Below, piece by piece: positions 17,447 through 25,310 of a stretch of 64,000 nucleotides of DNA. A model generated the notes under the pieces. The model had not been told where the DNA came from, did not search any database, and saw nothing but the letters and a program-made list of their open reading frames with translations. The position numbers and the translations under genes are program-made. Each line of letters begins with the position of its first letter. The first letter of the stretch is position 1. The DNA comes from Photobacterium kishitanii (lineage in GTDB: Bacteria; Pseudomonadota; Gammaproteobacteria; Enterobacterales; Vibrionaceae), in the NCBI RefSeq assembly GCF_003026355.1, contig NZ_PYON01000008.1:62001-126000 (forward strand), given 5' to 3'.

Positions 17447-18088
17447 ATGATGTTAGTGATGGTGTTAAAAAATAAGGCAGTGCAACTATGGGCACGTCGA
17501 TTACATATTTATATTTCAATGGCATTACTGTTAGTGGTGTTATTTTTTGCCATTACTGGGATCACGTTAAATCGACCTCATCTTTTTGTCAGTCAAGCAC
17601 CGAATATTGTCGAGCAGCAACTTGTTATTCCAAGTGAGTTATTGAAGTCAGAGAAAGGTCCATTTGCACCTAATCGTTCAGCATTAATCGCATACTTAGC
17701 TAAACATGGGGATGTAAGTGGTACTCCATCTGCGATTGATATTTTTACTGATGTTGATGGCGATGAATTATTAGAAGGTGAAATTTCACTTGATTATAAA
17801 GGCCCTGGTTATAACGCCACGGTCTTTATTGATATGACAACAGCTCAAGCAACCATCGAAAGCACTCATTATGGTGTGATTGCAGTGCTTAATGATCTGC
17901 ATAAAGGCCGTAATAGTGGTGAAGTTTGGCGCTGGTTTATCGATATTACTGCTTTATTAATGGTGATGTTTGTATTAACCGGTGTGTGTTTATTGATACC
18001 TAAAAAGAAAACCTTTCGCACTTCATTGAAGTGGATGGGGCTTGGTTCTGTAATTAGTTTACTGATTTATATTGTTGCTGTGCCATAA
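17447..18088 (+). CDS. PepSY-associated transmembrane protein
   Basis: A 213-aa inner-membrane protein with helices at residues ~20-42, ~165-187 and ~192-211 and a periplasmic domain between. WARRLHIYISMALLL and NDLHKGRNSGEVWRW are typical of the PepSY-associated TM helix family; each carries a His at the membrane edge that could bind haem. Relatives resemble the membrane part of ferric reductases. This is the first gene of the island; gaps to the next genes are short and on one strand. No ribosome-binding site is obvious at the ATG; a second in-frame ATG lies four codons in. A reductase role is inference. Confidence 0.75.
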   Translation: MMLVMVLKNKAVQLWARRLHIYISMALLLVVLFFAITGITLNRPHLFVSQAPNIVEQQLVIPSELLKSEKGPFAPNRSALIAYLAKHGDVSGTPSAIDIFTDVDGDELLEGEISLDYKGPGYNATVFIDMTTAQATIESTHYGVIAVLNDLHKGRNSGEVWRWFIDITALLMVMFVLTGVCLLIPKKKTFRTSLKWMGLGSVISLLIYIVAVP

Positions 18089-18125
18089 GCCAGTATTTAA
18101 TTGTCGATTTTATTTAAGGTTCATT

Positions 18126-18650
18126 ATGACCGTGTTTGACACCATTAAAAAACCATTATTAGTCGCGTTATTGTTAACGCCATTGGCAAGCGCAATAGCG
18201 AAACCTGTTCCAGAAACGGCGCAGCTTGACGTAAGTTTTACCCTGCCTGTAATTGAAACCACTATGTATGCACGCCCTTATGTTGCTGTTTGGGTTGAAG
18301 ACGCAAATCGTAAACCAGTACGCACCGTACAATTGTGGGTTGGCAAGGATGAGTGGCTGAAAGATTTACGTAGCTGGTGGCGAAAAGTGGGTCGTTATGA
18401 TCGTGATCTTGTTGATGCCGTAACCTCAGCAACACGTCCCGCTGGTGAATACAAATTTGTATGGGATGGTTTAAATGATAAAGGTCAACGTGTTGAACAA
18501 GGCAGTTATACCTTTTACGTGGAAGTAGTGCGTGAACACGGTGGTCGAAATTATTTACGTCAAAAAATCGAGCTAGGCGAAAACGCGTTTAGCCATGTTA
18601 TTGCACCGACCGAAGAAACCGGTGCTATTCAGCTTAATTACAAACTTTGA
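18126..18650 (+). CDS. DUF2271 secreted protein
   Basis: A 174-aa protein with a signal peptide (ASAIA, cleavage near residue 22) and a compact beta-sandwich-like domain: YVAVWVEDANRKPVRTVQLWV, WWRKVGRYDRD, VDAVTSATRPAGEYKFVWDGLNDKG. These are hallmarks of DUF2271. The family commonly lies beside PepSY and DUF4198 genes, sometimes with ApbE flavin transferases; no apbE is present here. The start at 18126 has AAGGT 6 nt upstream. Function unknown; periplasmic location inferred. Confidence 0.85.
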   Translation: MTVFDTIKKPLLVALLLTPLASAIAKPVPETAQLDVSFTLPVIETTMYARPYVAVWVEDANRKPVRTVQLWVGKDEWLKDLRSWWRKVGRYDRDLVDAVTSATRPAGEYKFVWDGLNDKGQRVEQGSYTFYVEVVREHGGRNYLRQKIELGENAFSHVIAPTEETGAIQLNYKL

Positions 18651-18664
18651 GTGATAGTAACATT

Positions 18665-19498
18665 ATGAAAAATAATAAAATTAAAGCGTTTTCACTGGCG
18701 TGTGCAGTTATTGCTGGGTTAGCAGTATCAGCCTCGGCGAATGCTCATCCACGTTGGGTATTACCTTCACATTTTACGGTATCAAAAGAAGGGGGGGATT
18801 GGTTATCTTTTGATGTTACCGCGTCACACGGTACTTTTGTTTATGATAAACCTGCAAGTACAGAAACAGCAGAAGTGATCATGCCTGATGGTCGAACTGA
18901 ACGTCCTAACTTTACTATTCGTGGCAAGCGTCGTGCGATTTTTGACTTCTATTTTGAAGAACAAGGAACACATAAAATTCAAGTGAATCAAACGCCTGTT
19001 TATTTCACTCAATATAAAGCCGGTCGTCGCGATACGGTGAAATGGATTGCTGCAAATAAAGTTGAACGTGATGCAGTTTTACCTAAAAAATCGCGTGATG
19101 TTCTCACTCAAGTGGGTTACACCCGCGCGGAAACTTATGTCACTGTTGGTAAGCCAAGTACTAAAGCAATGGAAATTACGGGTAAATATTTAGAGTTGCT
19201 ACCAATCACTCATCCTGCCGATATTGTTGAGGGTGAACCGGTGACTTTTCAGTTCTACTTTAATGGTCAACCGCAAGCTGGCGTTGTGGCTGAGGTGACA
19301 CGTGAAGGGACATTATACCGTAATCATCAAGAACAAATTGATGTAGTGAGTGACAAAGATGGCAAAGTGAGTTTCACTCCAGAAACCGCTGGTCGCTATA
19401 TTATGAAAGCAAATTATCGTGGTGAGATTGCTAATAATCCAATGGTTGATACTGCGAACGTTAATGTTCATATCACGTTTGAAGCATCACTACAGTAA
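18665..19498 (+). CDS. DUF4198 periplasmic metal-related protein with predicted N-terminal His
   Basis: A 277-aa protein. The signal peptide is predicted to end SANA just before His28, so the mature protein would begin HPRWVLPSHFTVS. This opening is typical of DUF4198, a family linked to nickel, cobalt and iron transport operons. Two Ig-like modules follow, with a C-terminal VTFQFYFNGQPQAGV and GRYIMKANYRG. A free N-terminal His plus a nearby His (SHF) could coordinate a metal. A run of seven G lies in the coding sequence at 18791-18797. The ATG at 18665 is preferred over a TTG at 18647. Metal binding is inferred. Confidence 0.8.
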   Translation: MKNNKIKAFSLACAVIAGLAVSASANAHPRWVLPSHFTVSKEGGDWLSFDVTASHGTFVYDKPASTETAEVIMPDGRTERPNFTIRGKRRAIFDFYFEEQGTHKIQVNQTPVYFTQYKAGRRDTVKWIAANKVERDAVLPKKSRDVLTQVGYTRAETYVTVGKPSTKAMEITGKYLELLPITHPADIVEGEPVTFQFYFNGQPQAGVVAEVTREGTLYRNHQEQIDVVSDKDGKVSFTPETAGRYIMKANYRGEIANNPMVDTANVNVHITFEASLQ

Positions 19499-19583
19499 GT
19501 ATTCCAATTGGTGCTGTTTCTCTTATTGAATGCAGCCCTTTTTATTACCTCCATCCACAATATGGATAGATTTAGAGGTTGTT

Positions 19584-19907
19584 ATGAAAAAGCATATATC
19601 ACTGATTAAGTTTTCGTTATTAACATTAGGCTTATTTTCAACTGCAGCTCAGGCGCATTTTCCATTAATGAGTTGTTGGTTTGAAAGCGACAAAGTGGCT
19701 TGTGAAACGGGTTACAGTGATGGCAGTAAAGCGGTTGATTACAACGTCAATATGTATGATTACGACGATAACCTCATTGCTAAAGTTAATACGGATAAAC
19801 GTTCGATTGCTGAATTTACCAAACCAGATACTGATTTTTATCTAGTGTTTGATTCTGGACATGAAAGCCCTGTCGAAGTTGACGTTGTTGAGATTAACGA
19901 AAAATGA
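19584..19907 (+). CDS. Small secreted protein, 107 aa, with predicted N-terminal His
   Basis: The start at 19584 has GAGGT at a 6-nt spacing. The signal peptide ends AAQA before His25, so the mature chain would begin HFPLMSCWFE. The ~83-residue mature domain has two Cys (in SCWFE and VACETG), a SDGSK turn, an acidic YDYDDN strand and a late FDSGHESP with a second His. The fold looks like a small beta-sandwich in the style of CopC or DUF4198 modules, but I cannot name the family. It overlaps the next gene by four bases, so the two are co-translated. A metal or cofactor role is inferred. Confidence 0.7.
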   Translation: MKKHISLIKFSLLTLGLFSTAAQAHFPLMSCWFESDKVACETGYSDGSKAVDYNVNMYDYDDNLIAKVNTDKRSIAEFTKPDTDFYLVFDSGHESPVEVDVVEINEK

Positions 19908-20488
19908 TTCGTCAAACAGTACCTTCTGATAATGGTGGTAAAGAAGGGAAATGGGTTGGCGGTATTATTGTTGCTATTCTTTTACTGGCAACGGTGTTAT
20001 TGCCATTTCACCAAGATAAAACAAAATCACAGCAATTGGATGCCCACCAAATAGCGATCACTGAGTTAAGTCCAGATGAATTAGCAATGGTGGCTGAATT
20101 ACGTCTTGCTCACGAAGAAATTCGAAATTTAAATCAAGATAGTCGTGAATTTGATAATAAAAATCACTGGCCAGATATGGCTGAGTTATCTGAATTATGG
20201 TTAGCACCTTTCATTGAAGATAAAAGCTGGGAACGTAAAGGGCGTCATCAATGGCAGCATATTGATGGTGCTATTTATCAAGGTCTTCGTACTGAAAAGC
20301 AAGGCGCATCATCAGTTGTACTTAACAGTAATAGTCCAGATCCCGATATTTGGTTAGCACTTTCTCGGGACACGATACCATTGGTTATTAATCGAGAGGC
20401 TGTTTTTGAAACACAGCAACTTATTGATCGTGGCTGGACTCAAATTGTATTTCGTAGTGACAGTGATGAGCAAGTTCAACCTCATTAA
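19904..20488 (+). CDS. DUF6162-like membrane-anchored protein
   Basis: A 194-aa protein with one N-terminal membrane helix (residues ~17-36; GGIIVAILLLATVLLPF) and a periplasmic domain with a helical start (SPDELAMVAELRLAHEEI) and a later SPDPDIWLALSRDT. I recall this as DUF6162, found almost only next to metal ABC transporter genes. It follows the 107-aa protein with a 4-base overlap and precedes the binding protein by 55 bases. It may dock periplasmic partners at the inner membrane; this is not known. Confidence 0.65.
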   Translation: MIRQTVPSDNGGKEGKWVGGIIVAILLLATVLLPFHQDKTKSQQLDAHQIAITELSPDELAMVAELRLAHEEIRNLNQDSREFDNKNHWPDMAELSELWLAPFIEDKSWERKGRHQWQHIDGAIYQGLRTEKQGASSVVLNSNSPDPDIWLALSRDTIPLVINREAVFETQQLIDRGWTQIVFRSDSDEQVQPH

Positions 20489-20543
20489 TATGTTGACTAT
20501 ATAAGTCGTGGTTTATTCCTTTCTCTAACGTTGAAGTAAAAAT

Positions 20544-21455
20544 ATGATGAAAATAGGTATTCAAACTGTTTTGACTGCAGTTGCTTTATTGATGAGTTTT
20601 AGTAGCGCTGCTGCTGAAAAATTAACCATTGGTATTACCTTGCAGCCTTATTATAGCTATGTAAAAGCAGTGGTGGGCGATAAAGCCGATATTTTGCCGT
20701 TAGTCGATGCTGGTTTTAATCCCCATAACTACCTACCACAACCAAATGATTTACGCCGTTTAAAACAAATGGACGTTATTGTTGTTAATGGCATTGGTCA
20801 TGATGATTTTGCACTAAAAGTCATTGAAGCGGCTAATCGTGATGATTTAGTCGTTATTGAAGCTAACAGTGATGTGCCGTTATTACCCGCGATGGGGCAA
20901 TCTGTTGGTGATGGGGCAGTGAATCCTCATACATTTGTAGGTCTATCAACCACTATTCAAAAGGTTTACACCATTGCTAATAAATTGGCTGAGCTTGATC
21001 CTGATAATGCACGTGAATACCGTAAAAATGCCCGTGATTATGCTAAAACGTTTCGCTTAATGAAGCGTAAGTCAATGTTAGCGTTAGGGGATTTAGATAC
21101 TTCAGGTATGAAAGTGGCAACAACTCACAACGCTTACGGTTATATATTGCAAGAGTTTGGTGTTGATGTTGCGGCCGTTATTGAACCAGCACACGGTGTG
21201 GAACCAAGTGCGAGTCAACTTCAAGGTACGATAGAAAGCATCAAGCAATCTGGTATTGATGTGCTGTTTTATGAATTAAATATGCCTAACCGTTATGTCG
21301 ATACTATTGAAAAAGCGACAGGGGTAAAGTTATACCGTTTTTCACATATGACGCATGGTCAATATGAAGCTGATAAAGTAGAAATTGAAATGCAGCAAAA
21401 TTTAGACACCTTAGTAGAAGCGATGAAATTTGCTGCTAATAAGGATCAAGCATGA
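20544..21455 (+). CDS. Metal ABC transporter substrate-binding protein (ZnuA/SitA family)
   Basis: A 303-aa cluster A-I binding protein with a signal peptide (cleavage near residue 23, SSAA). Three canonical metal His residues are visible: H61 in NPHNYLP, H129 in NPHTFVG and H195 in THNAYGY. The fourth ligand position is odd: the usual DP(L/I)G motif is missing, and FSHMTHGQY (H268, H271) lies there instead. The His-rich loop of ZnuA is also absent, which favours iron or manganese over zinc. It overlaps the ATPase gene by four bases. Specificity is inferred, supported by the Fur-like site upstream. Confidence 0.88.
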   Translation: MMKIGIQTVLTAVALLMSFSSAAAEKLTIGITLQPYYSYVKAVVGDKADILPLVDAGFNPHNYLPQPNDLRRLKQMDVIVVNGIGHDDFALKVIEAANRDDLVVIEANSDVPLLPAMGQSVGDGAVNPHTFVGLSTTIQKVYTIANKLAELDPDNAREYRKNARDYAKTFRLMKRKSMLALGDLDTSGMKVATTHNAYGYILQEFGVDVAAVIEPAHGVEPSASQLQGTIESIKQSGIDVLFYELNMPNRYVDTIEKATGVKLYRFSHMTHGQYEADKVEIEMQQNLDTLVEAMKFAANKDQA

Positions 21456-22207
21456 GTTTTGGTCCACAGATTGAGATTGCAAACCTTGAATTGCAATATG
21501 GCGAGAATCAGATTTTATCTAACATCAATCATAGCTTTGAGGCCGGTAAATGCCATGTAGTAATGGGACCTAATGGCGGAGGGAAAACATCGTTATTACG
21601 CTCAATTCTTGGCTTAACACCATTCAAAGGTCAGATTGATATTTTATGGGACGATGCGGCAAATAATGGCAAACCAGGTTCGGTGGGCTATGTTCCTCAA
21701 AAAGCGATGTTTGAACAAAGTTTGCCATTAACTGTAATGGATTTTATTTTACTTAATTTAACGCGTTCGCCATTATTTTGGCGTAAACGTCAGCAGGATA
21801 AAGTCTTTGCATTAAGCCAACTTGAACGTGTAGGAATGGCAAATCGTGCCGATCGTCGTATGGGTCAATTATCTGGCGGTGAGCAGCAACGGGTGTTATT
21901 TGCACAAGCACTGCTGGATAACCCTGACTTACTGGTACTCGATGAGCCAACAACGGGTATGGATGAGCAAGGTGTACGTTATTTAGAGTCATTGATCCAT
22001 GAATTTGTTGCGCAAGGAAAAACAGTATTAGCTGTTCACCATGATGTGACGGCAGTACGGCGATTAAATGCGCAAGTCCATGTCGTTAATCGCATTCTTG
22101 TTGATTCAGGTCATCATTCTGAAGTGTTGATTCCCGAAAAGATTGAACGTTTATTTAATCACTATAGCCATGCGCCGATTGCGGCGAAGCAACATGAGGT
22201 CGCGTAA
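21452..22207 (+). CDS. Metal ABC transporter ATP-binding protein
   Basis: A 251-aa ABC ATPase with Walker A GPNGGGKTSLLR, Q-loop YVPQKAMF, signature LSGGEQQRV, Walker B LLVLDEPTTGMD and the switch His in AVHHD. It is of the ZnuC/SitB type and powers uptake through the permease gene that it overlaps by one base. Confidence 0.93.
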   Translation: MSFGPQIEIANLELQYGENQILSNINHSFEAGKCHVVMGPNGGGKTSLLRSILGLTPFKGQIDILWDDAANNGKPGSVGYVPQKAMFEQSLPLTVMDFILLNLTRSPLFWRKRQQDKVFALSQLERVGMANRADRRMGQLSGGEQQRVLFAQALLDNPDLLVLDEPTTGMDEQGVRYLESLIHEFVAQGKTVLAVHHDVTAVRRLNAQVHVVNRILVDSGHHSEVLIPEKIERLFNHYSHAPIAAKQHEVA

Positions 22208-23082
22208 TGGATTTATTACGTCATTGGGCACAATTAGGTGTTGATGCTGGTTTTCTAAGTGACAGTTTTTCATATGCTTTTATGGTTAATGCTATTGTCG
22301 CTGCGTTATTACTTGGTCCGCTATTAGGTGGGTTAGGGACGTTAGTGATAGCGAAGCGGTTGGCTTTTTTTTCAGAAGCAGTAGGCCATGCGGCATTAAC
22401 GGGTATTGCATTAGGGGTGCTATTAGGCGAACCGCCTGAAAATCCTTTTATTGGCCTATTTAGCTTTTGCATGATCTTTGCTTTGTTATTGCACTTTGTC
22501 CGCAATAGAACCAACGTACCTTACGATACCTTAGTCGGTGTTTTTCTAGCATTAGCTTTGGCGGTGGGGGCGGCATTATTGATGTATGTAGCACGTAAAA
22601 TTAACATTCATATGTTAGAGAATGTGTTATTTGGCTCGATTCTAACCGTTACTGATCAAGATTTATGGGTATTAGCGATCAGCTGCAGTTTGATTATTGT
22701 GCTACTGATACCAACGTTTAATCGAATTTTATTAACCTGTATTAGTCCTGATATTGCGCGTGTTCGAGGTTATAAAACTAATTTTTATGATTATCTATTT
22801 GTGATGATGATTACCCTTGTCACTATTGCATCAGTCAAGATCGTGGGGGCGGTATTAGTTGGGGCTTTGTTGCTAATTCCTGGTGCGACAGCGCGTCTGC
22901 TAACTAAAAATATGGGGAGCTTTGTGCTTTTATCGGCTTTGCTTGCCACTATCAGTTGTGTAATCGGCACAATATTACCAATGGAGCTTAAACTCCCCAT
23001 TCCTTCGGGAGCGGCGATTATCATTGTTTCTGCTATTTTCTTTTTAACTGCCACCTGCTACCGCATTATTCGTAAAGGGTAG
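22207..23082 (+). CDS. Metal ABC transporter permease (ZnuB/SitC family)
   Basis: A 291-aa inner-membrane protein with about eight helices. Typical ABC-3 family signatures are AFFSEAVGHAALTGIALG near residue 55 and ISPDIARVRGYKTNFYDYLF, which includes the coupling helix. VKIVGAVLVGALLLIPGATAR also fits. It forms the channel of the importer with the ATPase upstream. Confidence 0.93.
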   Translation: MDLLRHWAQLGVDAGFLSDSFSYAFMVNAIVAALLLGPLLGGLGTLVIAKRLAFFSEAVGHAALTGIALGVLLGEPPENPFIGLFSFCMIFALLLHFVRNRTNVPYDTLVGVFLALALAVGAALLMYVARKINIHMLENVLFGSILTVTDQDLWVLAISCSLIIVLLIPTFNRILLTCISPDIARVRGYKTNFYDYLFVMMITLVTIASVKIVGAVLVGALLLIPGATARLLTKNMGSFVLLSALLATISCVIGTILPMELKLPIPSGAAIIIVSAIFFLTATCYRIIRKG

Positions 23083-23106
23083 TCGCTGTATTTTTAAGGA
23101 ACCAAC

Positions 23107-24015
23107 ATGAATAAAGTTCAGCAACCTCCAATGCGTTTGCTCGCAAAATCAGTTTCTATATTGGCTCTTATCATTGCAGGGGGGAGTTATACTACTGCCG
23201 TTTATGCTGATGATATTTTAACAGCAACGCCTGTCACTTATATGTTGGCATCAGAACTCACTCAGGATACGGGCATTACTACAAAATTCTTACCGCCTAA
23301 ACGTTATGGGGTGACGCGGCTACCTAATTGGTTTGCATCAAAAGGGGAGGCGGTAACGAAGCAGGCCAGTAAAAAAGCACAAGCAGTCGTAACATTAGGC
23401 GCTATTTGGCCGCAAGATCCGCTTTATGTTCATGCGCGACAAGGTAATATTAAAATAGTAGAGATAGATGCATCACAAGCTATTTCGCCACGAGCACAAG
23501 GTGTTGCCGCATTACGTTTAGCCGATGGTTCAACCTCAATTTATTCGTGGTTGAATCCGACTAACCTTAGCCGTATGGCGGCAATTGTCAGTAATGATTT
23601 ACAACAGCTATGGCCAGAAAAAGCACAACAAATAGAAAAAAATCAGCAGCAATTAATGAATGATGTTCGTAAGTTAATTAATAATCAACAAAGAATATTG
23701 ATGGAAGCTGGTGTAGATTCGGTGGTATTGCTTTCCAGTGAACTTGAGGATTTTGCATCGGGTAATCAACTGTTTGTTGTTGAACGTTTAACAACACCGG
23801 AGTTAGAGTGGACTGCATCTGATAAGACTAAGCTAACTAATTTATTAACTGAAGATGATAGTTTATGGTTATTAACGACGAAGAAACTTACGTCATCACA
23901 ACAAGCATTATTGCCTAAAAATGTAAATGTAATGGTGGTTGATAGTGTTGATCGTTGGGGAAGAGCTGGAATTGATTCTAACGCTCCATTACAACGTTGG
24001 CAGATTAGTTTGTAA
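23107..24015 (+). CDS. Second, degenerate ZnuA-family binding protein
   Basis: A 302-aa protein with a signal peptide (VYADD, cleavage near residue 35) and a layout like cluster A-I binding proteins: an adhesive first lobe with VVTLGAIWPQ, a linker with SWLNPTNLSRMAAIV and a helical run ending IEKNQQQLMNDV. The metal positions have been lost. NPH at ligand 1 reads PPKRYGV, DPH at ligand 2 reads SIYSWLNP, and THNAYGY at ligand 3 reads LSSELEDF. It probably cannot hold a metal in the classical way. It could bind a chelated metal, another small molecule, or the importer itself. It is the last gene of the island. AAGGA before the ATG supports the start. Confidence 0.7.
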   Translation: MNKVQQPPMRLLAKSVSILALIIAGGSYTTAVYADDILTATPVTYMLASELTQDTGITTKFLPPKRYGVTRLPNWFASKGEAVTKQASKKAQAVVTLGAIWPQDPLYVHARQGNIKIVEIDASQAISPRAQGVAALRLADGSTSIYSWLNPTNLSRMAAIVSNDLQQLWPEKAQQIEKNQQQLMNDVRKLINNQQRILMEAGVDSVVLLSSELEDFASGNQLFVVERLTTPELEWTASDKTKLTNLLTEDDSLWLLTTKKLTSSQQALLPKNVNVMVVDSVDRWGRAGIDSNAPLQRWQISL

Positions 24016-24025
24016 TTCGTTTAAT

Positions 24026-24067
24026 CGAAGCCCAGTTTAGTTGAAACTATATAAGGACTGGGCTTCG
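24026..24067. terminator. Bidirectional hairpin ending the metal island
   Basis: A perfect 11-bp stem (CGAAGCCCAGT, ACTGGGCTTCG) around a 20-nt loop lies between two convergent genes. The T run is poor on the + strand, so the termination role rests on position. Confidence 0.6.
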
Positions 24068-24072
24068 AGTGT

Positions 24073-24630
24073 TTAAAACGAAAAGAATAATGATAAAACA
24101 CCTAATAAAATCAGTAATCCACCAGAGATCAAATCGTTATATTTTCCGACAAGCTTGCCAATAATACTGTCACCGATATTATTTCCTGCATAAGTTAGCA
24201 TCATACCGGTAATAAAGGTTAATGCGACAACCAAGTAAATATTCAGATGGGTGATACTACCTAAAATACCGACTCCAATATTATTAATTGATAGTAATAG
24301 ACCAAGCATAACTGCACCTTTAAAATTAAGTACAGTGCTTTGTTTTTCTTCTTTTTGTTGCTGTTTTTTTAACATATCAGCACAAATAAACCATGTGCCC
24401 ATTAAAATAAAAATAACAGAACCTAGTTCATTTGATACTTTATGGGGAATGAGTTGAGTAACTAATTGCCCTCCAAGCATAGAGGCATAAGTAACTAATG
24501 CTGTAATAAAAGCAATGATTGCATTAGAAACAAGTGGGATCCTTTCATTTTTTACGCCATAGGTAAGGCCAATAACAAAATTATCGAGATTAGATGAAAG
24601 GGAGAATATCAAAGCGAGTAAGAAAGACAC
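24073..24630 (-). CDS. MntP/YtaF-family membrane protein
   Basis: A 185-aa inner-membrane protein with six helices in two halves. Each half has a polar motif: LSSNLDNFVIGLTYG in the first and LSINNIGVGILGS in the second. These replace the paired DS(F/Y)AV-type motifs of MntP manganese exporters and YtaF. It is convergent with the metal island. A cation-export role is plausible, but the substrate is not proven. No Mn riboswitch was recognised in the 155 bases upstream. Confidence 0.7.
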   Translation of the reverse strand: MSFLLALIFSLSSNLDNFVIGLTYGVKNERIPLVSNAIIAFITALVTYASMLGGQLVTQLIPHKVSNELGSVIFILMGTWFICADMLKKQQQKEEKQSTVLNFKGAVMLGLLLSINNIGVGILGSITHLNIYLVVALTFITGMMLTYAGNNIGDSIIGKLVGKYNDLISGGLLILLGVLSLFFSF

Positions 24631-24785
24631 GATATATCATCTCGTAAAAATGCTTTTATAAACTGAAATGAAGATTAACGCGATGTATTTGTGTGGATAT
24701 TAATTTTGCATATATGGATAAGGTTAAACATGTTGCGATATTTATTAATCAAATATCTCAACATGTTTATGATTATTAGTGGTGT

Positions 24786-25301
24786 TTAAATATAGCCAAG
24801 AAGTCGTGCTTTTAGAAAAGCAGCTAAGGTTTTGTTATCTTTAATAGCATTAGATGCTATTTTTTGTTCTATTTCAGCAACAGAAAAAGTGACAACATCC
24901 ATGATTTCGTCATCATCAAGCTCACCTTGAGTGGGTGTGAGCTCTTTTACAACATACAGATATTGAATTTCGTCACAAAATCCAGGTGCTGGTAATAATT
25001 CACCTAAAGCATGCCATTGTTTGGCTGCTAAGTTAGCTTCTTCTGCCAATTCTCGTTGTGCAGAGACTAAGATATCTTCATCAGGCTCAATAGTGCCAGC
25101 TGGAAATTCAAGTAACCATTGTTTCACTGCTGGCCGATATTGATGCACCATAACCAGATCACCATTACTATCAATCGGAATAATAACAACAGCACCTGGA
25201 TGAATAAGCGTAGTAAAAGCCATCTCTCTACCATCGGGTAGTGTATGTGGCTGCTCTTCAATACTGAAACATTTCCATTGATAGTGTTTGATTATAGTCA
25301 T
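24786..25301 (-). CDS. Nudix hydrolase, ADP-ribose pyrophosphatase type
   Basis: A 171-aa Nudix protein. The Nudix box reads GTIEPDEDILVSAQ then RELAEEANL, which keeps the catalytic RE..EE core; the usual Gly of EExG is Asn. The N-terminal LPDGREM and the array YRPAVKQWLLEFPAGTIE resemble NudF-type ADP-ribose hydrolases. It probably splits ADP-ribose or a related nucleoside diphosphate sugar into two monophosphates with Mg2+. It is nine bases downstream of the GGDEF gene on the same strand, so co-transcription is likely. Confidence 0.82.
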   Translation of the reverse strand: MTIIKHYQWKCFSIEEQPHTLPDGREMAFTTLIHPGAVVIIPIDSNGDLVMVHQYRPAVKQWLLEFPAGTIEPDEDILVSAQRELAEEANLAAKQWHALGELLPAPGFCDEIQYLYVVKELTPTQGELDDDEIMDVVTFSVAEIEQKIASNAIKDNKTLAAFLKARLLGYI

Positions 25302-25310
25302 TTTTATTCT

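Noticed and set aside
24631..24785. Possible manganese riboswitch upstream of the MntP/YtaF-like gene
   Set aside because: I saw no yybP-ykoY-type structure or terminator; the region is short and AT-rich.
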